Assembly: GCA_016188835.1 (NCBI GenBank)
Contig: JACPHB010000001.1
Location: 1-44,817, forward strand
Direction of reading: 5' to 3'
DNA from: Parcubacteria group bacterium
GTDB lineage: Bacteria > Patescibacteriota > Minisyncoccia > UBA10092
DNA: 44,817 nucleotides
This document shows, piece after piece, positions 19,234-28,752 of the stretch (within the stretch, counting starts at the first letter, position 1; each line of letters opens with the position of its first letter). A program made the translations under genes and the position numbers. The notes below the pieces were generated by a model. It had not been told where the DNA came from and made no database searches. It saw nothing but the letters and a program-made list of their open reading frames with translations.

Positions 19234-19953
19234 ATGGCTTATCAAAATAAAAATTTAAAATATATTGATGCTACCGCTTACGATAAAAGAGGCGAGTCCT
19301 CAATTTTAGAAAAATATGTTTTAGGTCTTTGGCAACCGTTTTTAAAAAACAAAATCGGAAAACTTAGCGCCGATAAAATTATTGTTGATTGGGGCTGCGG
19401 TACCGGTGAATATGCTTTGGCGGCTAAAATGGCTAAAAAAATTTACTGTATAGATATTTCTGATATTATGTTGGCAGGCGCTAGAGAAAAATTAAAATCT
19501 TTTGATAAAATAGAATTTATCCTTGGTTCTGGATTTAATAAGGAAATTCCCGGCGGTATCGGAGAATTAGTTTTAACGATTGGCGTATGGGAGTATGTTG
19601 ATCCGATAAAACTTTTTGAAGAAATTAAAAGACTAACTAAGAGAAGCAGTTTAGTATTAGTGGTTTTCCCGAATATTTATAACGATCTGAATTGGATGAG
19701 AAGCATTGTCAAAATAAAAAAATCCATGCCTACCAGCAGGCAGGTTGCCTTGTGGCCTGGTTTTATAAAAAATCTTTTTAAACAGGATTTTAAGCTTGTT
19801 GAATCGGCAAGTTTTGGCAACGTTTCTTTTGCGCCAAAACGAATGCAGTTTTTAGCTTTGCCCGTCTGGAAATTTTGCGATTGGTTATGGATGCCTTTTC
19901 AAAAATTTTTGCCGCTCGGCATAAATGTCTACTATTTATTTGAAAGAAAATAA
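19234..19953 (+). CDS. Class I SAM-dependent methyltransferase
   Basis: IIVDWGCGTGEYALAAKMAKKIYCIDIS. Confidence 0.8.
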   Translation: MAYQNKNLKYIDATAYDKRGESSILEKYVLGLWQPFLKNKIGKLSADKIIVDWGCGTGEYALAAKMAKKIYCIDISDIMLAGAREKLKSFDKIEFILGSGFNKEIPGGIGELVLTIGVWEYVDPIKLFEEIKRLTKRSSLVLVVFPNIYNDLNWMRSIVKIKKSMPTSRQVALWPGFIKNLFKQDFKLVESASFGNVSFAPKRMQFLALPVWKFCDWLWMPFQKFLPLGINVYYLFERK

Positions 19954-21084
19954 ATGAACGTTTGTTTTATAGGAAAACATAAATATCCAAAAGATATTTT
20001 TTCAAACGAACTAGATATGAAAACCTGGCGGTCATTGGCCGATTATTTCGGTAAAGTTTTCGTAATAGCCGAGTCGCCAGATTTATTTTTCCATAAAGCT
20101 TACGAAAAAAATATTTCGGTATACCTTTTGCCGCGTCTTGGCTTTGGCTACATAAGTTTTGTTAAGCAATCAGTATATTTGGGACTTTATTTAAATTGGC
20201 GTTATAGTGTGGACGTTTTTGATGCTTCGGAGATTGCCGGTGGAGGCACCGCTGTTGCGGTGTTGAAATTTTTTACCGGCAAGCCGATAGTTATTGAAGT
20301 TCAGGGAGAGATATTCAGAAAACGCGGAAATGGGAAAAATCTTAAAAATTGGTTACTTCAGCGAATTGGCCGATACGCGATGAAAAAGGCGGCGCGAGTG
20401 CGGGTTATAAGTCATGCCATTTTTAATCAGGTTCGAGAACAGGGGATTCCAGAATCCAAAATCCGCCTCGTTTCTCTCCGTGTTGATCTCAATCTTTTTA
20501 ACCCACTATTGATTTACGAAATCAATAGTTTTGTGGATAAGGTGTGGATAAGCATTGGATATATTGGGAGGTTAGTTGAAGGGAAAGGATTGGAAGATTT
20601 GTTTGGGGCAATCTCGGTTTTAAAATCACATAATTTAGGGTTTCAATGTTTAATTTTTGGAACCGGGCCGCTTGAAAAAAAATTAAAAAAATTGGCCGAA
20701 GAGTTGAATATAGAGGATAAGATTAAATGGCGCGGGTTTGTTTCTTATGGCAAAGTGCCGCAAGCGCTTTCAGAAATTGATATTTTTGTTTATCCGAGCT
20801 GGCACGAGGGTTTTGGTCGTTCTATTATGGAAGCATTGGCTATGGAAAAAGCAGTTGTTGCGACTCGAGTCGGCGGTATTACAGATTTAATAAATGATGG
20901 AGAAAACGGATTTTTAATTGAGCCGAATAATCCAGAAGCGCTTGCCTTAAAAATAAAAGAATTAATGGAAAATAAAAATTTGCGAGAAAAATTCGGCAAA
21001 GCCGGCAGAGAATGGGTTAGTAAAAATTTTGAATGGAACAACGGCATTAAAAAATTTGCAGAATTTTTCTTGGAGATAAAATAA
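19954..21084 (+). CDS. GT4 glycosyltransferase carrying a family-1 element
   Basis: SIGYIGRLVEGKGLEDL...YPSWHEGFGRSIMEALAMEKAVVATRVGGITDLI. Confidence 0.9.
   Translation: MNVCFIGKHKYPKDIFSNELDMKTWRSLADYFGKVFVIAESPDLFFHKAYEKNISVYLLPRLGFGYISFVKQSVYLGLYLNWRYSVDVFDASEIAGGGTAVAVLKFFTGKPIVIEVQGEIFRKRGNGKNLKNWLLQRIGRYAMKKAARVRVISHAIFNQVREQGIPESKIRLVSLRVDLNLFNPLLIYEINSFVDKVWISIGYIGRLVEGKGLEDLFGAISVLKSHNLGFQCLIFGTGPLEKKLKKLAEELNIEDKIKWRGFVSYGKVPQALSEIDIFVYPSWHEGFGRSIMEALAMEKAVVATRVGGITDLINDGENGFLIEPNNPEALALKIKELMENKNLREKFGKAGREWVSKNFEWNNGIKKFAEFFLEIK
20505..20553 (+). repeat. Family-1 extended element, in-frame in GT4
   Basis: ACTATTGATTTACGAAATCAATAGTTTTGTGGATAAGGTGTGGATAAGC; encodes LLIYEINSFVDKVWIS. 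Confidence 0.85.
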
Positions 21085-21085
21085 T

Positions 21086-22219
21086 ATGTGCATAGCAAGA
21101 ATAATTGAATATTTCCCGCCTCATGTTGGAGGAATGGAAAGACACGGTTTAATTCTTTCGCAGGAGCAAGTTAAACTTAATTATAAAGTTGATGTTTTTA
21201 TTGGCTATGGCGATGATTCGAAGTCCGACTTCAAAGATGCCCCGAAGTCGGACTTCAGAATCTACAAAGCGCCGTTTCAATTTTTACCACTATACAGTAA
21301 GATGCGCCGCCTTTGGTTTAATATTTGGGCATATTTTATTGTTAAAAAAAATCATAAAAAAAATCCTTATAATATCATTCATCTGCATGGCGATTTTATG
21401 GAAAGTTATTTTGGCGGGAAACTTTCCAAAAAGTTGAATATCCCAGCTGTTTTGACTATCCATGCTGGTTTAAATAAGCGGCTTTTAAAGCCAAAAAACG
21501 CGGAATATTTTAAAAATATTGCCAAAATAATCTGTGTAAGCAACGAAATTGCTGAAGATTTAAAAAGCATCGGCGTTTCGGAAAATAAATTGACTGTAAT
21601 TTCAAGCGGAATTTATTTATCCGAATTTAAAAAGGCTGACAGCAACAAAATTACTGCTTTGAGGAATCAATATTCTAAGCCAATTATTATTTCTATTGGA
21701 GTTTTAAGGCCGGCGAAGGGATTTAAATATTTGATTGAGGCTTTTAAAAAAATTAAAGAAAAATTTAGCGCAACTAATCTGATTATAATAGGCGATGGGC
21801 CCGATAGAGTTGAATTAGAAAAGCAAGCCAAAAAAATAAGCGGAATTTATTTTTTGGGTAGGCAAAATAATGATAGAATTATAGAATATCTTAAAGCGGC
21901 GGATATTTTTGTCTTAGCTTCAATTTTTATGAAAGGAGACAGAGAAGGAACTTCCAATACGATTATGGAAGCCATGGCAGCGGGTATCCCGATTGTGACA
22001 ACAAATGTTGGAGGCAATCCTTATCTTATTAAGAATGGCGTTAATGGTTTTATAGTGAATCAAGGCGATTCTTTGGAATTAGCAAATGCCATGGTAAAAA
22101 TTTTAAATGACGAAGAACTTTGTCAAAAAATAAGCAGGCAAAATTTGGAAGATATAAAACAAAAAGATTGGCCCATTATTGCTCGCCGGATAGATGATAT
22201 TTATAAATCTGTTTTATGA
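21086..22219 (+). CDS. GT4 glycosyltransferase carrying a family-3 element
   Basis: YFPPHVGGMERHGLIL...IISIGVLRPAKGFKYLIEAF...EGTSNTIMEAMAAGIPIVTTNVGGNPYLI. Confidence 0.9.
   Translation: MCIARIIEYFPPHVGGMERHGLILSQEQVKLNYKVDVFIGYGDDSKSDFKDAPKSDFRIYKAPFQFLPLYSKMRRLWFNIWAYFIVKKNHKKNPYNIIHLHGDFMESYFGGKLSKKLNIPAVLTIHAGLNKRLLKPKNAEYFKNIAKIICVSNEIAEDLKSIGVSENKLTVISSGIYLSEFKKADSNKITALRNQYSKPIIISIGVLRPAKGFKYLIEAFKKIKEKFSATNLIIIGDGPDRVELEKQAKKISGIYFLGRQNNDRIIEYLKAADIFVLASIFMKGDREGTSNTIMEAMAAGIPIVTTNVGGNPYLIKNGVNGFIVNQGDSLELANAMVKILNDEELCQKISRQNLEDIKQKDWPIIARRIDDIYKSVL
21215..21262. repeat. Family-3 double palindrome, in-frame in GT4
   Basis: GAAGTCCGACTTC-AAAGATGCCCC-GAAGTCGGACTTC (21220-21256), GATTC/GAATC outer flanks; 48 nt. 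Confidence 0.85.
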
Positions 22220-22307
22220 TAATAAATTTTTTTGACTTTTAATCATAAAAATGTTTTAATTGTTCATTAATATCAAGTATCTTAATAATGGAGGAAAGGC
22301 AAATGTT

Positions 22308-23036
22308 ATGAAAAATACGGTAGAACCATTAAAATTGAGACCGTCGGTTTCTATTGCGGTTATTGCCTTAAATGAAGCCGGTAATATCGAGAACGCGATA
22401 AAAAATGTAATAGATGCCACTAGAAAACAAGATTTTCTTGATTTTGAAATTTTGGCTATTAATGATGGCAGTAGCGATGACACCGGAAAAATTATTGACG
22501 AACTGGCAGCGCAAAATCGCCATATTAAAGCGTTTCACAACTCCAGGCCTCGAGGTCTTGGATATGATTTCAGAATCGCAGCTTCTTTGGCTTCCAAGGA
22601 TTATTTCGGCTGGTTTCCGGGAGATAATGAAACACTCCCCGGAACTATAACCGCCATATTAGAGCAGATCGGCAAAGCCGATATTATTATTCCTTATACC
22701 GTTAATCGAGAAGTGCGTTCAATATACCGCAGGTTTCTTTCCACTGCTTTCGTAACGCTGTTTAATGTCATTTTTGGGCTAAAAATCAAATACTTTAATG
22801 GTCCCTGTTTTTTTAAGCGCGATTTATTGAAAACCGTTGAAATGACAACCGATGGTCCCGCTTATATGGCGGAAATTCTGGTTCAACTGGTAAGAAGAAA
22901 AGACGCATCTTATGTGGAAGTGCCGATGTATATCAAAAAGCGCGATTATGGCGCGTCACATGTTTTGAAGTGGAAAAACGTATATCTCATCGGGAAAACT
23001 ATCTTAGGTCTGATTTATAGAATCTATTTTCGTTAA
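22308..23036 (+). CDS. GT2 glycosyltransferase (copy A)
   Basis: SIAVIALNEAGNIENAIKNVID...LAINDGSSDDTGKIIDELA; SD GGAGG upstream. Confidence 0.9.
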   Translation: MKNTVEPLKLRPSVSIAVIALNEAGNIENAIKNVIDATRKQDFLDFEILAINDGSSDDTGKIIDELAAQNRHIKAFHNSRPRGLGYDFRIAASLASKDYFGWFPGDNETLPGTITAILEQIGKADIIIPYTVNREVRSIYRRFLSTAFVTLFNVIFGLKIKYFNGPCFFKRDLLKTVEMTTDGPAYMAEILVQLVRRKDASYVEVPMYIKKRDYGASHVLKWKNVYLIGKTILGLIYRIYFR

Positions 23037-23061
23037 AAATGTCCTGAATAATTCAGGGCAT

Positions 23062-23832
23062 TTAATTTTTTAGTAATTTAATCATAATGGCGTGTCCGTT
23101 TAAATTATAAAAAATTAATCTATCTTGTTTTTTTCTTTCTTCTTCAACGAACTTTCTAACGCCGTCGCATCCTTCCCATCCGTAATCATCAAAAACAACA
23201 ATTCCGCCGGCAACCAATTTTGGCCATAACCATTCAACGGCATCTTTTGCCGATCGGTAAACATCGACGTCTATATGACAAAAACGAAATTCTGTATCTG
23301 TTATAAGTCCAGCCGTCTCATCGGGGAATATTCCTGATAATAATTTTATATTGTCTAACTCAAGCTCTCTTATTACTTCTTTAACGATTTTTTCCGAAGT
23401 GTCGGCGTGTTCGCCTCCTTTATAAAATGTATCATTAATTCCTGATTTAACAATGCCTTTAAAAGTATCACATAAATACACAAGGTCTTTAATGCCGGAC
23501 TGTTTTGCTTTTTTTGCAATTAGAGCGCCGCTTCCGCCTCGCCACGTCCCCACCTCAATTAGCGCGCCTCGTAATTTAGTTGTTTGGGCAACTAATTGCC
23601 AAAGTTCATAGCATCTGTATTTATCAACAAGAGTGTAGTTTTTAATCGCGCGATATGTTTCATTAAACAAGGAATCGGACAGCCAAGGCGCGTATCTTGC
23701 GCCGGGCAATATTGATTCGTAAATTCCGTTTCCACCTCCATATTTTTGAGTCATAAGCAGATTATAGCCGAAAACTTCGGCAATTTTTTGAACGGCTCTA
23801 TATATTATCCTATATATATTGCGCGGGACCAT
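23062..23832 (-). CDS. TylF/macrocin O-methyltransferase-like protein
   Basis: GALIEVGTWRGGSGALIAKKAK, YLCDTFKGIVKSG, FCHIDVDVYRSAKDAVEWLWPKLVAGGIVVFDDYGW. Confidence 0.85.
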   Translation of the reverse strand: MVPRNIYRIIYRAVQKIAEVFGYNLLMTQKYGGGNGIYESILPGARYAPWLSDSLFNETYRAIKNYTLVDKYRCYELWQLVAQTTKLRGALIEVGTWRGGSGALIAKKAKQSGIKDLVYLCDTFKGIVKSGINDTFYKGGEHADTSEKIVKEVIRELELDNIKLLSGIFPDETAGLITDTEFRFCHIDVDVYRSAKDAVEWLWPKLVAGGIVVFDDYGWEGCDGVRKFVEEERKKQDRLIFYNLNGHAIMIKLLKN

Positions 23833-23900
23833 AGTTTAACAGCTGCTCGTTGTGTTATTATTGATTATGTATTATGTAATTTTGAATTATATCAACCGAT

Positions 23901-25228
23901 ATGATTTTTAGCAATTTAGTCAGGAAAAATTTATTAATAATAAAAAATTTTGTTGCTTCAAATAGGAAACCGATTTTGATTTTTACAATCACGTTTTTAG
24001 CGGAACTTTTGGTAATCTTTATTTTAATCAAAATTAACGGTACGGAAATATTTTTTAGAGGCGATGGTCAGGATTATCAAAATTTGGCGAACAACCTTAT
24101 AAATCACCAGATGCTTGCCATAACTCCTTTGCCGCCATATTGGCCGACCAGCTTCAGAACTCCGATATATCCTTTCTGGCTGGCTTTTATTTATTTAATT
24201 TTCCGATCTTATAATGCCGCTATTTTTATTGGAGCGTTTATTTTTGCTCTGTCGGCGCCTCTTGTCTATTTAATCGGCAGAGAAGTTTTTACAGAAAAAA
24301 TAGCCGTAACCGCTGCTTTTATTTCCGGTTTGGAACCATGGGCTCTTTTTCAAGCCGGATTTATTACGGCCGAACAAATTTTTATGCCAATCTTTCTTTT
24401 AAGCGCTTATTTTTTGTGCCTTTATCTTAAATATTCCAAAACTTCGCATATTTATTTTTCTTCATTTATTATGGGGATTGCCGTTTTAACCCGTCCCGCT
24501 GCTCTTTTTTTCATTGTCATTTTTATATTTTTGGCTTTAATTGTCGAATTAAAGCATTCATTTTGGAAATCAATTAAAGTGTCGGTATTGATTTTTTTTA
24601 TATTTATCGCAGTTCTTGCTCCATGGCTGATAAGAAATAAAGTCGTTCTCAATAGCTTGCAGTTTTCTTCGGCTTCGGGCATAAGAAGCTTTGCCGATAG
24701 TGTTATGCTCCAAGAATATCTTGGCAAAACAAAGCCGGGTGAAGCCATAGATATATATAAACAAGCCCGTCAGTTAGTTGGCGCAAAGAGCGATTATGAT
24801 CTTATGACTCGCTATTCTTATTTAAGAATTCTTATGGCAATATTTTTTTTGATTTAGGCGTTCCGGATAGCAATATCCAATCTAAAATAAGCAATTATAT
24901 GCAATGGCCCGATGTTAAATATTTAGATATTGTTAATTTAATTATCAATTCGTCATCGGGCGCAAAAATTTTACTTGTCTTTGCATTTTTCTGGCCAGCG
25001 GCAGCTATTCTGGCGGTTATGGGAATTTTTACTGCATTCAAACAAAATCGATACAATTTATTATTTTGGTTTTTAATTTTATGGATAATTTATTTTCCAT
25101 TTTTGGTATCTTGGGGGGATATTTCTCGCTATAGATTATCAATTCATGCGCCGTTATTTTTGTTGGCTGCCGCGGGATTTTATAAAATAAAGAGTTCATT
25201 TTTGACTTTAACTGCAAAAAATGACTAA
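23901..25228 (+). pseudogene. GT39/PMT-like membrane glycosyltransferase, frameshifted at T8
   Basis: ORFs 23901-24857 and 24899-25228; FFRGDGQDYQNLANNLI, TSFRTPIYPFWLAFIYLIF; one extra T at 24843-24850 restores ...FFFDLGVPDSNIQSKISNYMQWPDVKYLD. Confidence 0.75.
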
Positions 25229-25284
25229 AATAGTTATTAATCGGTATCTTAACAATATTGTTAAAATTAAAAGAAAGCGACCCC

Positions 25285-25992
25285 ATGCCAAACAAACCAT
25301 CGGTTTCCGTTATTACTACGGGACTAAATGAATCCGGTAATATCGAGAACGCGATAAAAAACATAATTGATGCCTTAGAAAAACAAGGTTTTACCGATTT
25401 TGAAATTTTGGCTATTAATGATGGCAGTACCGACGACACTGGAAAAATTATTGAAGAACTGGCAGCGCAGAACCAGCGCATTAAAGCGTTTCACAACACC
25501 AAACCTCGAGGCCTTGGATGCGGTTTCAGATTCGGGGCCTCTTTGGCTTCCAAGGATTATGTCGGATGGATTCCGGGAGATAATGAAATTCTTCCCGAAG
25601 CCATAACAAGTATTTTTCAACAAATAGGCAAAGCCGATGCTATTATTCCCTATATTACTAATCCTCAGGTGCGTTCAATATATCGCAGATGCCTTTCCGT
25701 TGCTTACAGAACGTTATTTAACAGCATTTTCTGGCTAAAAATTAAATACTTTAATGGTCCTTGTTTTTTCAGGCGCAGTGTATTGAAAACGGTCAAAATG
25801 ACAACCAATGGCCCGGCTTATATGGCGGAAATTATTGTTCAATTAATTAAGCAAAGTAGCGCCTCTTATGTTGAGGTGCCGATGCGCGTTATGGTGCGGG
25901 AATACGGCAAATCAAACATTTTAAAATGGAAAAACGTGTATCTCATCGGAAAAACCATTTTTGGTCTGATTTATAGAATCTATTTACGATAA
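25285..25992 (+). CDS. GT2 glycosyltransferase (copy B, paralog of 22308-23036)
   Basis: SVITTGLNESGNIENAIKNIIDALEKQGFTDFEILAINDGSTDDTGKIIEELAAQN. Confidence 0.9.
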   Translation: MPNKPSVSVITTGLNESGNIENAIKNIIDALEKQGFTDFEILAINDGSTDDTGKIIEELAAQNQRIKAFHNTKPRGLGCGFRFGASLASKDYVGWIPGDNEILPEAITSIFQQIGKADAIIPYITNPQVRSIYRRCLSVAYRTLFNSIFWLKIKYFNGPCFFRRSVLKTVKMTTNGPAYMAEIIVQLIKQSSASYVEVPMRVMVREYGKSNILKWKNVYLIGKTIFGLIYRIYLR

Positions 25993-26055
25993 AAATGCCC
26001 CGAACAATTCGGGGTGTTTAATTTTCTAAAAATTATATATAATAAATGGATTGTT

Positions 26056-27408
26056 ATGTCCGGCTTTTTTAGCGAAAAAAATAAGTTAATTTTTTTGTTT
26101 ATTTTAGCGGCTGTTTTTGGGCTGACCTTATCTTTTATTTTCAGCCAAAAAATTGATCCGACCGCGCTATTCATTGATTCCCAGGCCTACAAAACCACCG
26201 CTTTAAACATAATAAATCACCATGTTTTTTCTTATAATAATACGCCTCCGTATGAACCGAGCGGTTTTCGGGCGCCCGGCTATCCGCTATGGCTGGCTTT
26301 AGTTTATCTCGTTTTCGGATCTTTTAAACCCGCCATATTTTTAGGCATTTTTGTTTTTGCGCTTACCGCGCCTTTAACTTATTTAATTGCCAGAGAGCTT
26401 TTTGACAAAAGAATCGCATTCTTGGCAGGCATTTTATTTGCTTTAGAACCTTGGGGCGCTTTTTTATCCGGCGCTATAATGTCCGAGCAGATTTTTTTGC
26501 CCCTATTTGTTTTAGCGGTTTATTTATTTATTCGGTATTTAAAACAAAATTCCCATAAATTTTTATATTTATCCGCCGGCCTTTTGGGTATCAGCGCTCT
26601 TATAAGACCGAACGCTTTATATATTTGGCCGATTTTTGCGATATTTATATTCTTCAAAAGAAACGGCTTTTTAAAATCTTTAAAAACGGCCGGTTTAGCG
26701 TCTTTAATTTTTCTCTTTGTCATAGCGCCGTGGTTGATTCGCAATAAAGTCGTTCTTGACACTTGGCAGATAACCACGGTGCAGGGTTTTAGCCTTTTTG
26801 TTGATAATTTCAACACTTTTCAAGTGCACAGAGGCAAGTTTAAAAGTTTAGACGAAGGTTATGAAATTGCCTATAAATTAACCAAGGGTTTTGATATTAT
26901 GTCAAAAGAAGGAACCGAAATATTATTAAAGGAGGCCTTAAGCGGCATTAAGGAAGACTCTTTTGGCTACATCAAACTTTCAATTTTTTCTATGCCGAAC
27001 TTTTTCACCAGAAATTCTTATTCTTCTCTGGGTTACTATTTTGGTGTCAGAGAATTTAAAATTCAAAGCCAGACATTCAGTTTGCTCAAACAACGAAATT
27101 TTTCAGCGGTCTGGGATAAAATGCGCGATTTTTCCGCGGGAGAATGGATACTGCTGTTGTCGGGATTTTTTTGGCCCGTAATCGCCATTCTATTTCTAAT
27201 GGGAATTTTTATTTCCTTGGTTAAATTTAAATCTAATCGCTTGGGGATACTTTTAATTTTCGGTGTTGTTTTTTATTTTGTTGCCATAACAACTTTAATG
27301 ATAGAATTGGCGAGATTCAGAATCCAGGCCCAGCCATTCATATTTATGTTTGCCGCCGCCGGAATTTTTTATTTTTGGGATTATTTATATAAAAAAATTT
27401 GCTCATGA
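26056..27408 (+). CDS. GT39/PMT-like membrane glycosyltransferase
   Basis: PSGFRAPGYPLWLALVYLVFGSFKPAIFLG, LIRPNALYIWPIF, APWLIRNKVVLDTW; multi-TM. Confidence 0.85.
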   Translation: MSGFFSEKNKLIFLFILAAVFGLTLSFIFSQKIDPTALFIDSQAYKTTALNIINHHVFSYNNTPPYEPSGFRAPGYPLWLALVYLVFGSFKPAIFLGIFVFALTAPLTYLIARELFDKRIAFLAGILFALEPWGAFLSGAIMSEQIFLPLFVLAVYLFIRYLKQNSHKFLYLSAGLLGISALIRPNALYIWPIFAIFIFFKRNGFLKSLKTAGLASLIFLFVIAPWLIRNKVVLDTWQITTVQGFSLFVDNFNTFQVHRGKFKSLDEGYEIAYKLTKGFDIMSKEGTEILLKEALSGIKEDSFGYIKLSIFSMPNFFTRNSYSSLGYYFGVREFKIQSQTFSLLKQRNFSAVWDKMRDFSAGEWILLLSGFFWPVIAILFLMGIFISLVKFKSNRLGILLIFGVVFYFVAITTLMIELARFRIQAQPFIFMFAAAGIFYFWDYLYKKICS

Positions 27409-28058
27409 TTAATATCCTCCGCATATTAAAAGAAACTTATCGCGGGAAAACTATTGCTCGGACTCTTCTAAATTTGGAAATTTCAAAACACGTTCAAAAT
27501 ATCGGCGGCGTTGTTATAGATTTTGGCGGCGGCAAAGGCCCCAGTTATGAGCGATTCTGGAGCATTATGCCAGAAAAATTTATTAGGGTTGATGTAAATA
27601 AAAATGTCGAGCCGGATATTATTGCCGATTTAAATGAATTGCTGCCGTTTAACGATAATTTTGCCGATACTGTTTTTCTTTTTAACGTAATTTATATTTT
27701 GGAGAGTCCCGAAAAAACATTACGGGAAATTAAACGCATTTTAAAATCCGGCGGAAAATTATTTATAACCAGCCCCTTTGTTTTTAATGAGGCAAAAGAG
27801 CCGAATGACTATTGGCGTTTTACAAGCGAGGGCTTGGAAAAACTGCTTAAGGAATCCGGTTTTAATAATTATTTTATAACGCCGGTGGGGGAACGTTTTT
27901 CCGCGGCCGCGTATCTTATAACTCCTTTTTTATTTTTTTGGCCGATTAAATTTTTATTTTATGCCACGGCCGTTATTATTGATAAAATGATTCCCAAAAA
28001 ATTAAAATTGAAACAACCCTGTCCGATCGGGTATTTCATAGAAGCAATAAAGCCATGA
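27405..28058 (+). CDS. SAM-dependent methyltransferase
   Basis: GGVVIDFGGGKGPSYERFW...ADLNELLPFNDNFADTVFLFNVIYILESPEKTLREIKRILKSGGKLFITSPF. Confidence 0.85.
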   Translation: MINILRILKETYRGKTIARTLLNLEISKHVQNIGGVVIDFGGGKGPSYERFWSIMPEKFIRVDVNKNVEPDIIADLNELLPFNDNFADTVFLFNVIYILESPEKTLREIKRILKSGGKLFITSPFVFNEAKEPNDYWRFTSEGLEKLLKESGFNNYFITPVGERFSAAAYLITPFLFFWPIKFLFYATAVIIDKMIPKKLKLKQPCPIGYFIEAIKP

Positions 28059-28726
28059 AAATTTCAATAATCATTCCGGTTTATAATGAGGCCAAAACGG
28101 TTGGCGAAGTTATAAGAAGGGTTGAAGAAGTCAATATAAATAAAGAAATTATTGCCGTTGACGACGGCTCAACCGACGGTTCTTTTGATATTTTGGAGCA
28201 ATTGACAAGCGAGAGCCGTATTAAATTAATCAGGCACGATAAAAATTCCGGGAAAGGAGCGGCAATTAAAACTGGCCTTAAAACGGCGGAAGGGGATATT
28301 GTTATCATTCAAGACGCCGATTTGGAAACCGATCCGCAAGATTACTATGAACTTATTAAGCCCATAATAAGCGGAGAAACGAAAGCCGTATTCGGCTATA
28401 GGACCTCAAAAAAACCTATGAGTATTTATTGGTGGGGCGGCAAAATAGTGAGTTTTATAACCCGTTTGCTTTATTTGGGGAATATTAAAGATGTTAACAA
28501 TGGCTATAAAGTTATGACTCGCGATTTGTGGCAATCGTTAAATTTACAAAGCAATCGCTTTCAAATTTGCGAAGAAATTACCGCTAAGCTTCTTAAACGG
28601 AAAGAAAAAATTATACAGGTGCCGACGCAATATTTCCCGCGAACCAAAAAAGAAGGAAAAAAAATTGGATTTAAAGATGGATTTATTAGTTTGTGGACAT
28701 TGCTCAAATACAGATTAATAAAATAA
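28055..28726 (+). CDS. GT2 glycosyltransferase (dolichyl-P-mannose synthase-like)
   Basis: ISIIIPVYNEAKTVGEVIRRV...AVDDGSTDGSFDIL...IIQDADLETDPQDY. Confidence 0.9.
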   Translation: MKISIIIPVYNEAKTVGEVIRRVEEVNINKEIIAVDDGSTDGSFDILEQLTSESRIKLIRHDKNSGKGAAIKTGLKTAEGDIVIIQDADLETDPQDYYELIKPIISGETKAVFGYRTSKKPMSIYWWGGKIVSFITRLLYLGNIKDVNNGYKVMTRDLWQSLNLQSNRFQICEEITAKLLKRKEKIIQVPTQYFPRTKKEGKKIGFKDGFISLWTLLKYRLIK

Positions 28727-28752
28727 TCCCGTAAATTTACGGGATTATTGGC
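28723..28752. terminator. Bidirectional terminator between convergent genes
   Basis: AATAATCCCGTAAATTTACGGGATTATT; contains the stop of the minus-strand epimerase. Confidence 0.75.

Noticed and set aside
25249-25264. TTAACAATATTGTTAA palindrome upstream of GT2 copy B
   Set aside because: Perfect but short and AT-rich; expected by chance at this composition and no second copy seen.
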